Shown here: piece by piece, positions 27,001-39,000 of the stretch
Layout of the letters: every line of letters begins with the position of its first letter
Position numbering within the stretch: the stretch's first letter is position 1
NCBI GenBank assembly: GCA_013350335.1
Contig: CM023534.1
Span: 992,001 to 1,056,000, forward strand
DNA from: Chimonanthus salicifolius
Lineage: Eukaryota; Streptophyta; Magnoliopsida; Laurales; Calycanthaceae
DNA: 64,000 bases
Direction: 5' to 3'
The notes under the pieces: generated by a model
Told to the model about the DNA's origin: nothing
What the model saw: only the letters and a program-made list of their open reading frames with translations
Database searches by the model: none
Translations under genes and position numbers: made by a program

Positions 27001-30000
27001 GTCAACACAAAGATATCCGCTTCAGATGGGACCCTTCTTGATGATCACGCCTTCTATCAGAGATTAGTCGAGAAACTGATTTATCTTACTATCACCTGGC
27101 CAAATTTATCATATGTTGTTGGTGTGGTCAGTCAGTTCATGCATGTCCCCTCGTGATACTCATCTTCACGTTGTCTTTCTCATTCTTCAGTATCTTAAGG
27201 CTCTTCTTAGACGAGGGTTGTTCTATGCACAGCAGTCTCACTTACCGATTTGTGGCTATTCAGATGTTGATCGGGCCGGATCTCCTGACAACCAACGTTC
27301 TACCTCCGAATATTGTGTCTTCTTGGGATCCCACTTAGTTTCAGGGCGGAGCAAGAAGCAGAATATCGTGCCATACCCAATACTGCATCTGAGTTACTTT
27401 AGCTTCGGCAATTCCTCTCCAATTTGGGCATTGCCCCTGCCAATTCATTAATCATGTTCTGTGACAATCAGGTTGTCATCAACATAGCCTCAAATCCTGT
27501 ATTTCATGAACGGACTAAGCACATTGAAGTCGATTATCACTTCCTCCTACAATACATTTCTGAAGGTCGAAACTTCACTCTTTATCTCAAATCCAAGGAC
27601 CAACTTGCAAATATGCTTACCTATGTCGTGTCACGTACCCAACTCAATCATGCCTTATGCAAGCTGGGCTTACACAACATCTTTGAACCAGCTTGAGGGG
27701 AAGTGTTGTGGGACCCACTACAGGACAGTTGATCATATGGGACCCACCTCTGGACATAGTTGACCACACATTTGATTCAAAAAAGATTTGTAAGAGCATT
27801 GGAAAGAGAACGAGAACCAAGAGTGGTAACATGTGGTCACAAACAGGTGGAATTTCATATAAACAAGTCTATTGGCACCAGAGAATGTGAAGCAGATGAA
27901 ACCAGGGTTATCGTCAATGCTACCATTGTGAAACAGATACCAAAGGAAAGAAATGGAAACAGAATCCAGTATGCTAATATGGCTTCGCTTGCTAAATGGA
28001 AGATTCTGGTCATGCAGTCGAGCTGAATATATGACAATGCATCAATTCAAAATTAAATCAAAATGCATTAGAAATCAAGTTTTCACATTCCAAATCATCA
28101 TCATTCATAAAATTTTATTATCTAAAATCCCAAACATCTAAGTATTAAATTCACTACCACAAAAAGGATAAAATATATACATATGAGGATTTAAATATAT
28201 ATATATATATATATAATAAATTTAAGAAATCAACAAATAAATCAAATAATTTTCTTTTAAAAAATAAAACATATTTTAGAGATTTTTATTTTTTTTAAAA
28301 AAAAATAGATACAAAAATTTAAAAAGAAAAAATAAACGAGATCTTTTTTAATAAAAACAAAAAAAAGATATATATGTTATTAGCATTTAAATAAATGTTA
28401 TTAAAAATCAAAAAACAATATCTAAAAAAATCAACAAATAAATCAAAGACATTTAAATAAATTTTATTAGCATTTATCAAATAATTTAAGAAAAAATAAA
28501 AAAATTGAATTTTTATTTTATTTTTTAAAATAGGTATAAAAATTGAAAAAATAAAAGATATTTTTTAATTAAAATAAAAAAACGATTGTAAAATTTAGAA
28601 GTATAAAAGCAATATAAAAAAAAATCCTCATGCGAAACTAAAGAGGGCCCTACGAAAACTAAAGAAGAAAGTAAAGTTAAAAAGTTCTTGCGTCTTAGAC
28701 AGTCCTTGCTAACGAAAGTAAAAACCTAAGAAATAGATGGCGAAAGTCAAGAAGGAAATAAACAACGAAAAACTAGAGGAAAAGCAGCGAAAACCAGAGC
28801 AGAAGAAGAAGAAAAGGAAGAAAAAAGAATAAAGAGTAGAAGAAGAAGAAAGAGGAAAGATGAAGAAGAAAAAGAGAGATGCGTTCCAAAATGTGTCTTG
28901 CCCTCTTCCTTTCCTTGTTCTTCCTTTTCTTCTTGCAATGAATCGCACGAGACAACTATTCATTGGGTTGAATCGTACGATTTGCAAGTCAACCCAAAAT
29001 CGTGCGATTTTTAGACTATACCGATTCAAGATGCGATTTGAATCGCTGGACCCTCCAAGTCAAGTCTAATCGTACAAGTCGACTCGCGACTCGTACGATT
29101 TTGACAACATGGCTCTAAATCATCAAGTGGTATACATTTAAGGGAGAACTCGGTGCTTGACGTTGATGATAGGACTAGAATTAGTTTTTGGGAGAATAAG
29201 TGGTTGGGGAATCAACCTTGATGCTCTCATTTCAAAGGCTGTATTCCTATTCTAACCAGAAAAATAAACTCGTTAAGGAAGTATTGGAGTTGTTGGGGGA
29301 AGGCAAGTGTGCACTCTATCATTTAGAAGGAATCTTATAGATCATGGTTCATGAAATACCCCACTTAGAAACTCTTATGACATTAAATGGGCCATTTTAA
29401 ATGTTGAAAGAGAAGATATGAGAATACGAAAAAAGGAGTCCAAGAGGACCTTTTCTTGTAACTTCCTATATTCTTTGATTCATTCACACTCCTCATCTCC
29501 TCTTCCTTTCAAACCTATTTGAAACTACCTACCCCTTGTAAGGTCAAAAACTTTTTTTCGACAACACTTTTTAACTAAATTTTGACAAAAGACAATCTTA
29601 AAGCACTTCAAACACACAAATCTTTGTTACCTTTGTTGGAGAAATGAGGAATCAATGAATCATATTTTCCTTTATTAACCTTTTGTTCTCCCCATATGGA
29701 ATCACTTTCTATCTTTGTGTTCTATTCTACAGGTTTTGCCCAAGTACTTTAGGGACTAATTGTCATTTTTCAGCTGATGGGAAATGAAGAGCATGGAAAA
29801 TGAAACCCTTCTCTCTTCTTCCCTAGATTAAGGGCTTTTTTCCTAGAACACAAAAAATGAGACATTTCCCTCTTCTTCTGAGGAATTCATTTCCAATAAA
29901 GGATAAGAAAATTTATTGAATAAAAAAAAAAGAGATTTTCCCCACTCGCCAAGAGAATGCTCCATTCATTGTCAACGAAAATAAAGATTTTTGACGAAAA

Positions 30001-33000
30001 CAACAATAACATCAAGTTTCCACAGCCCGACACAAGACCAGATTTCATAGCACCTATTGGATGACATAAATGGAACCCAAAAATAATATTTTCCACATAG
30101 TTGTGATACCCTGCACTTGGAGGCGTGTATGGGAGAGAGAAAATCCCAGTGAGGGCATGAAAAGTCCCATACCGCCCAGGGAGATGGAAATGGTTTGGTA
30201 TATATGATGGGATGTCTTCTCCTTCTAGCACAAGGCCTTTTGGGCCGTGTGTATGGGCGCACACTCCGAAGCAAAGCCGTGAGGATCTGTTTAGGCCCAA
30301 AGCAGACAATATTGTGATAGCAGGGATGGGTCGTTACAAAATGATATCAGAGAATTGTTCAACTCTCCGATTGTGGGTTAGAGTTGAAGATGGCTCTAAT
30401 TTAAAGGGGGTGGTTTGTAATACCCTGCACCTGGAGGGTGTTGAGAGTGAGGGGCGTGTATGAGAGAGAGAAAGTCGACAGTGAGGGCATGAAAAGTCTC
30501 ATACTGCCCAAGGAGTTGGAAATGCTTTGGTATATATGATGGGACGCCTCCTCCTTCTAACCCAAGCCTTTTGGGGCGTGTGTACGGGCGCACACTCCAA
30601 AGCAAAGCCGTGAGGGCATGTTTAGGCCCAAAGCAGACAATATTCTGCTAGCGGGGTGAGTCGTTACAATAGTTGCTTTCCTCGAGGAACTAGACAAACA
30701 GCCTCCTAGTAGTCTCAACTCAAGACTGGGTTTAGCCCCCCTTCCAAAGAGAAGTCAGATTCTTTAGAAAATGGTACCTTTGGCTATTGCATGGATTATC
30801 TTGCTTGAAATCAATGAAAGACTTATTTTGAGGACAAAGCTTCACCAATGGAAGTGGTAAAGCATAGAATCAACTCAAACAACAACCAATCGGCGTTGGC
30901 TTCAAATCCTTTATTGAAATTTCACTGCATCAGGTTCATGGTAGCTGGCCAGGAGTAACATAGTACTTTATTTTCTGAAGAGTTGTATTGTGTTTGCTTC
31001 TTTGTAGCATATTTATACATGATATTGTCTTCATCCCAACTTCTCACTGGGTCGTAGGACCATGTGTTCTCCTTTTTGAGATCAATAAGATGGTTATCAC
31101 TCCAAAAGTTAAAAATAAAAAATAAAGTGAGAAAAGAAATGTCAAAACGGGGTTCTTTTCCCAAATATGAAATTGATTTCTAAGGGGAAAAAAACAGTTT
31201 TCATGGGAAAACTCAATGTTCCTATGGAACTTGCAAAAAAAAAAAGTGCTCCTACTGAATTACAAGATCCTGTTACATAGTTAATAGACAGGAACCATTG
31301 CTCAGTAATCCCTGATTACTCCACTCCCACTTTATTGTAACAACACACATCCATCTTGGCATAAGCATCTCCCTTACCATCACATTATCTATCTGTCCTT
31401 CATGGCCCTACATTCAGCTCCATACAGCATTGTAGGTCTAAGTAAAATCTTATAGAAATGCGACCTTAATTTGACATAGCACTTCTTTGTCACAAAAACT
31501 CCAACTTGCATTGACTTAGTTCACCTTGCACCCTTCCTATGAGTTGAATCAAAACCAAACTCTCCTTTTGGTTCTCAAATTGCACCTAATCATCAAATTT
31601 TCTCAGCAGAATCAAGTTTTTTCCAATTTTGATCGGCTCATCATCCCCACACTCATTCAAAAAACACTAAAATGAAACTAAACTCATAAAGGAACTCTCT
31701 ACCAAAAAAAATGAATGATACCTCTTTGAGAAAATGAATTTCTGATTCAGACAAGCCTCCCCTGCAAGAGAGAATTTCGATAAAGTCAAATTGACAACAA
31801 AAACCAAAAGATGGACAAGTTATACACCTAATGATCTGGAAAGAAGTTATCAAGAAGATGGTTCTGATTAGACCCAGAAATAGTACAATGGCTTGAAAAT
31901 TGACCAACTGAAAGATATGGAAGTACATGACACATGAAGAATATTGCAAAAACTTCACACAAGCAAGGCTAGCAGTTACCAGATAAATATAGCATCAACA
32001 GGTCATACATTAACTGCTTATCATGAGGCTAGCTGTCAAACTGAAAAGAAATAGAGAGAGCAGATTTTGTTTGGTACTTTCAACTTGCTGCCCTCATGTT
32101 ACATGGTAGAAACCACAACCCCTTCATTGTGAGGATTGCAACAATACATTTCGAATACTGTATCTCAACAAAAAGTAACAAGAAAATTGGTAGTTACTTG
32201 CCCTAATAAAGTATTTTTAAGGTGTACTATGCAGATATACTATTCTCAGGTCTCCCCCCCTCTCTCTCTCCTCCCCCCCCCACACAAAATTATTTCCTTT
32301 CATGCTCCCATCTCTGATCACCTTCCCATTATCCTTGATGCCTGTCTTGCCTCTAGGAGGCCTGTTCCTATTCGCTTTGAGATAGCTTGGCTCAAGGAAG
32401 AGGGTTTTTATGGAGTTAGTTGAAAATTTATTGGCAGGAAGCGAACCTGTCGGCTGGAAAGGTTTTCGTCTTCTGCAGAAGTTAAAAAATTTCAAAGGGA
32501 CGCTAAAGGTGTGGTATAAATCTCAGAGAGAATTCACGGTGCAAGAATAAGTCTCATTTCTTGAAGAGCTCCAGCATCTTATAAGCCTAGAAGAGGAGAG
32601 CCCCCTTCTGAAGGAAAGTATCTCCCGCATGAAGGAAATTAAAGAATTTCTTAAAACAAAAAGGCTCGCAGGAGGAAATTAAATGGAGGCTAAGATCGAG
32701 AATAAGATGGCTCAAAGAAGGGGGTAAGAATACAATTTTTTTTCAGCAGATGTCTAGTGCAGCTTTGGAATTCCCTTTCAATAGCTGAGCAATTGATGGG
32801 AAAATGGTGGAGAATAGAGGAGACAACTGTGTAGCAATCATTGAATCTCAAAAGCTTTTATTAGGGACATTGGTGGGGATAGGCCAATCCCATGTTGACT
32901 CATCTTTAAATCTTTCGAAGAGGGTCAAGCATTGGCCTTAGAAGAAATATTTAATAACGAGGAGGTGAAGTCTGTAGTTTGGCAATTGGGTAAAGAAAAG

Positions 33001-36000
33001 GCCCCAGGTCGCCTTTCCTAGTTAATTCTACAAATGCTTCTGGAATTTGGTCAAACCAAATCTGTTAGCTTTTCTTCAACAATTCTTTGAGAGGTGTATT
33101 ATATCCAAAGATTTGGGAACTTCTTTTGGGACGGCGGAGTCGAATAACTTCTATCCTATTTGTCTTTTGGGGAGCCCATATAAAATATTAGCCAGGTGTT
33201 GGCGAACCGGCTAAAGGATGTTCTTCCACGAACCAAAGTGCATTCCTCTTGGAAGGGAGACAAATCACAGATTTAGTGGTGGTTGCTCAGGAAAGTCTTC
33301 ATTCTAAATTCATCTCAGGAGAGTCAAACATTGTGTGCAAACTTGATTTCCAAAAAGCCTATGATAGGGTGGATTGGAACTTTCTTGATTTTGTCATGCA
33401 AAGAATGGAGTTTGGTGGTCGGTGGAGAAGTTGGATCCATGCCTATGTCGCCTCTACTCATCTATCTACCCTGGTTAAAGTGAGCCTGAAAGGGTTCTTC
33501 AAGAAGGGAAGCAGAATCAAACAAGGCGACCCATTATCGCCCTACCTTTATGTTATGGTGGCGGATGCCCTTCATCTTATGCTCCATGATGCTTCTGCTC
33601 AGAGACTGATCCACAGTTTCAATGTGAAGCATACTGATTTAGAGATCTCTCACCTCCATTGTGCGGATGATACTATTTTGTTTTTTAAGAAAGATGAAGG
33701 CAAGCTGAAGCTACCGGTGGCTATTTTACTGTAGTTTTAGATATGTTTGAGCATGAAGATAAATTTTCACAAAAATGAGTTGATGGGGGTTAATCTGGAA
33801 TTCAATGCCTGTGTGGAATTGGCAGCGGTTTGGGGTGGAAGGTAGCTTTCCTACTTCCTACCTAGGCGTTCCTCCATGCGTGGGTAAACTACGTAAGAGC
33901 CGTTGGGATAAAATCAATGAAAAGAGAGTCGACTCTCAGTGTGGAAATGCAAGCATCTTTTTATTGGCAGGAGGATAATCCTTATTAAATCCGTCATTTC
34001 CAGTCTTCGAGTCTATTTCCTTAGTGTCATCCGATGCCCAGAAGCCGTGATCAAGAAGATGGAAAGCATTCATAAAAGGTTTTAGTGGAATGATGCTCCA
34101 AAGAAAGGAAATTCCACTTGGTCTCCTAGAGTCAGATTTGCAAGTTAGCAGAGGAGGGTGGGCATCAAGCCGCTACGATGTTTTAATATTGCCTTTGATT
34201 TAGGACACGCAGAGCACACAAGTAGTATTTAGCATTTTAATACTTATTTTTATTTTTATTTTTGTTCGGTCCTATTTAGGATCCAGTCCATTGTTTTAGT
34301 AGAATAAGAAAGTCATGTCGGTAGCTTCCCCAATAGGTTCAAGAGTCCTAGATAAGTTTAGAAGTTGTAGATTTGTTGGAAACCACTCACGTGGCCTTCC
34401 AAATTCATTTAGGATAGTAGGTTGTAGAGCCTATTCTATTTTGAGTTGTTAGTTTCCTATATAAAGCTGTGGTTGTAAGAGAGGGAGACATCTCTTTCGA
34501 AATTATGAATTGAATCAAAATTACTACGAGTTATTTACCTTTTATCTTTATCTTCTCCATCTGCCATTGTTGCAGACCTCTATCCTTCGTTGGTTGAGTT
34601 CCAACTATTATCACATCGTTGATTCTGGGCTTAATCCCAAAGGAGATACCCTCGTTGCCGATGCTGCTACTGTCTGGACTTTATCCCAGATATATCTCAG
34701 TTGTCGCTCCAAGCAAGGAAAGAGAGGATAGTTGTACTGTTTCGCCTCCCTCTTTTTTCGATACTGCTTCTGCAAGGCTCTTCCGCCTCTGCTACACTGC
34801 TAAACCAGTCTCGCCCTAATCCAAGTACCGTCGTCCCTCAACTCGAACCTTTTTGCTGCTTTCCACCTTTCCATTTTCTTTATTCTGCCGCCGCTCCCTA
34901 CGAGCCTTCCCTCTTCCGTTGCTCTCTCTTGTTTTCTCCCTTTCTTTCACCCGTGCCTTTACCCTAAGTCAGCCATAAAACCTCATTACATCCCAAGTGC
35001 CAGATGCCTACCTTAGGTCCTAACCCCCGCACGTGTGAGCTAACTAGAGTGTATGGTCCGAAATTCGTCGGGACTAACTAGTTTCCTTATTTCCTGCACC
35101 ACTTCCGCTACATCAGCCTTGTTGGGGAAATGGTTGTGGAGACGGGGGGATAACTCAGAAGGGTTGTGGAAGTTTATGATTATGAGAAAGTGTAGTCTAG
35201 AGAGCAATGGGTGGATGGTTTCTATGTATTCTAAACAGGCTTCTAGATTCTGAAGAGGGCTATGTTCCGTGTCTGCGGTTTTCGAGGAGAGTACCAGATA
35301 TAGAGTATACTTAGGATCCAATGTTTCCTTTTGGAATGACAAATGGGTGGGTGAGTCTCCTCTGGCATATAGATTCCCCCTTTTATTCGCTTCAAATAGA
35401 GCAGCCTTGGTCAAGGACTGTTACGAGAATCAACATAACAAAGTCATTTGGTTTCCTCAATTTCGTAAGGGATTGGAAGATTGGATGGTTGAGGAATGGA
35501 TCTCTCTTACAAACCTCCTAAACCGGGTTTTTGTATCAAGGATTGGTAATGATAGAAGAATTTAGGAACCTGATATTCATGGAATTTCAGTGTCAAATCA
35601 TTATGTAGAAAGCTAATGTTATCTGGGGAGAACCCCCGTGTTCATCCTCTTAGGGTGAAGGTATTTGGTTGGCTAGTCAGAATCGAGAAGATCTTGACTA
35701 TCAAAAACTTGAGACATCAGAGGATGATCATTGTCAATGCATGTCCTCTCTGCTTATCAAATGTGGAGTCGTTGAACCATCACCTCCTTCAGTGCCAGTT
35801 CGCCTACCTTATTTGAACTCATTTTTTCCAGCTTTTGGGTATCGTTTTTTGTATGCCGACGGCTTGCATTCGATGTGTAACAAAGACGGTTATTTCAAGA
35901 AGTAGTTCTTTCTGCAGAAATTTTTGGAAAGTGATTGTGTTGAGCATTGTTTAGGTCAATCTGGTTAAAGAGAAACAAAAAGGTCTTCCATGGGAAGCCG

Positions 36001-39000
36001 TCGTCCATAGCCCAAGTTATTGAGTTAATCAAATTCAAAGTCGCACGGTGGATGTTGGGGTCGAGGCAATATCCAAGGGTGTTCATTTCAAACATTCAGA
36101 AGGACTGGCCTTGGTTGATTTTGGAAAGTTGGATTTGGTCCCCCTGTTGCCTCTCTCTTAGCTTCCTCCAGAGTTGGGTTTCCTTAAGTAAATTGATGAG
36201 GAGATCATTGGAGTCATCGAAGAAAGATACATCAGAATTTAGATTTTTCCTCAACATGGCTGGATGATGATTTTGTGCGTATTTCTAATCTATCCGACCA
36301 TGGATAGAGACAAACCCAGGCATAGATAGCCCAAATTGTTAGTCGATCAAGCAGGGGATTAGAAGATTTAGCCTGATCCATCCATTTACATCATCCGAGT
36401 CATTCATTTATAGATTTGACAGATCTGACCGTTAATCCAACACCATCCAGCCAATTGCTTTGGTCATTTTTATTAGTGTCATAGTGTTTTAGTTCATATG
36501 TGTTTCAAAATTGTTATAGACTTGTATTTGTTTTTAAGGTTTTAGATCTTCCACATTTGTGCAAATTCAAGTTTCTCATATTTGCAGATTTGATGCGACT
36601 CCTCTCTCTTTTTCTTCCCTTCCCCTTTTCTCCTCTTTTCTTCTCCACGTTCTACACCCTATTTTTGTCCCTTTTTCATCCAAATCCGAACCCTTACCAA
36701 ACACAGAACCAACCCCACCATCAGCCACCAAAACCCTGTGCAGACCCACCAGTCCATACAAGCATCCATACAGTACAACCATACGGACAGACCCCTTTTG
36801 GCCCCAGTATTGCCATATTTTGCACCCTAACCTCTGAATCCCTGTCTTATACTTGTAAATCTAAATGTAACCTAATGTATGAACCTATTTGATACCTCAT
36901 TTTGCTTGTAAATTAAAAAAATAACAAACCCTAACTCCTTTGGAAAAACCCAGGTGATCCTTAGTCCTATTTCATCGCTTGGGTGACTGATTTTTAAATA
37001 TAGAAGACCTAGGACAGTGTTCAGTATAATTTAATTAGTTTTTTGAGGAACTTTGCATTGAAGCCAACAATACAACCTTGAGAGTTCATGTGTAGGTGTC
37101 ATTCTTCTTTTGAATCTCTTTGATTAATTGTGCTTGTGAATTTGTAGAGTTTTTGTTATATTCTTCGTTTATTATTAATTTGTCTTCCTAACATCTTATA
37201 TGAATCATGGATATAGGTTGCATATCATTTTAGAATTCACCATACACATTTTGCATTTTCATATAGGCATCCATCTATCATTTTGATCTAAGGTTTCCAA
37301 TATTTTGACTTGTCCTATGTCAAATTTGGTATTAGAGCTTGTCATGCGGCATAATTTTGACAACAGTTGTGTGCAGGAATGTGGTATGGTTGGGTTTGGT
37401 GGAGTGAGTAGGGACCATTATGGTGAGATTTAGGCATCTTTTGTTGGTCGTCTCCCCAATGCTTAGCTATTGAAGCTGAATTACATGCCCTTTGGAGAGG
37501 GGTCCTCGAGATAAAGTTGATAGGATTCAGACTTCGGGCTCTCTATGTCCATGGATATTCCTAGATAAAGTTGATAGGATTCAGCGCTCCATTTCTACAA
37601 ATGGTTTCATTGTTTCATGGGTCCTAGAACTAGGAACTCTACAGGTAATGAAATGGCCAGGCAGGGTCTTAATGCCTTTTGATTTTGTAAACAGATTTTT
37701 GTAATTCTCTTGGGTTATAAGGGTGGCGGGCAATGGTCGCCTGGTTTTGTGATTTTTTTGTAAAGTTATCCTTTTTTCTGTGAAAAAAATAGTTACCTTC
37801 CAAAACAAAAAAAGGCACTTTGTTCAATCTTAAGACTAGAAGCACAATCGTCTGGGCAACAAACATAAGCTAAATCAAAATATTTATTAAGATCACCAGT
37901 TTCAGATCAAAAAAAAAAAAATTGGTCTTGAAACTAACCTATAACCATAGTGAGCTCTTTTTATGTCACGCTTGGGATTCATGATGAAAATGTTATAGGC
38001 ATTCTCAAGTTCAAGATATTCAACAAGCCTTGTAAAAAGATAATCCATCCCATCCATATCTACTTGCCAAAGAACATCTTCATCATCCCTGTCCATACAA
38101 ACATGAAATAAATTTATCATGATTGGACAGACTCCAACTCATAGTTACATCTATAAATCAGTTAAAAAATTGTGTACAAAAAAAATGCCAACAAAAGATT
38201 GCACAATGAAGAATAAAAAGGAATAACTGTAGTCTTCAAAAAAAAAAAAGGATTAACTACAGTGTTAGACCGATTTGATATGCAAATAAAATGAGCCAGC
38301 AATTTTCTTTTCAATAGAAAATCACAAAAATAAAAAGAAATAAAAGAAAGACTAAACTAGCATCACTAATGGTGAAATCAAACATAAAAATAATGCTGAA
38401 TTTCACATTCCTGGAAACAGAATCTTTCAGGGAGATAATAGGGTTTTTGTTCTATCAAGAAACTACAATAGTAGCTCTAAAGAAACAACAACCGCAACAA
38501 ACTATAGATATGACAAGGGAAGGGGGTGTGATTCGAGTCCAGAGCCCCACATGGCAAGGTTGAACCAGCAATCTCTATGGTTGAAATAGCACTTGTCAAG
38601 TGTACCTTAAGCTCTTCTCAGTGAAATAAAATACAAAGAGAAACAGTATAAAAGCCCAAAACCATGATCATGATGTCTTTTTTTTTCTTTTCTCAGGCTT
38701 GCACTTCCGCTGTGCCTGCTTGTATCTCCCCTTTCTCTCCTATTCTAATAAACATATCACCATTCAGAAAAAAAAGGCCGAAACCATGACCATGATGTCA
38801 CACTTCCTATAATACCCCTGCCCCAAGTGGGGTCTTCTTCTGAGGGGGCAACATGGGAGAGGGGAGAAAAGGTCCCATACTGCCCAAGGAGTTGAATGTG
38901 ATGTGGTATATATGAGAAAGCACTCCTCCCTTCTAGCACAAGGCCTTTTGGACCCAAGGGTGTAACTTGGGCTCAATGCAAAGCTATGAGGGTTTTTCAA

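Larger units (their letters stand above)
25775..27766 (+). mobile_element. Ty1/copia retrotransposon, truncated 3' LTR, pseudogenised
   Basis: The 5' LTR (25775-26060) begins near TGTGGGACCCACTATAGG and ends TTTTCAACA. It is followed at once by TGGTATCAGTCAG, a near-perfect initiator-Met primer-binding site. The internal region keeps reverse transcriptase and RNase H fragments. The purine tract TTGAGGGGAAG (27693-27703) precedes a 3' LTR that matches the 5' one for only about 63 bp (27704-27766). It lies in intron 8, opposite in strand to its copia neighbour. Confidence 0.82.

Noticed and set aside
28709..29029. Minus-strand open frames of 60-106 aa
   Set aside because: Created by GAA/AAG-rich low-complexity sequence; no domain and no splice context.
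34510..34967. Overlapping plus frames of 66-88 aa
   Set aside because: Entirely within the solo LTR defined by the GCCTT duplication.
36500..36892. 130-aa plus frame with a Pro/Gln-rich end
   Set aside because: Pyrimidine-rich leader-like sequence within an LTR-like insertion; no recognisable domain.
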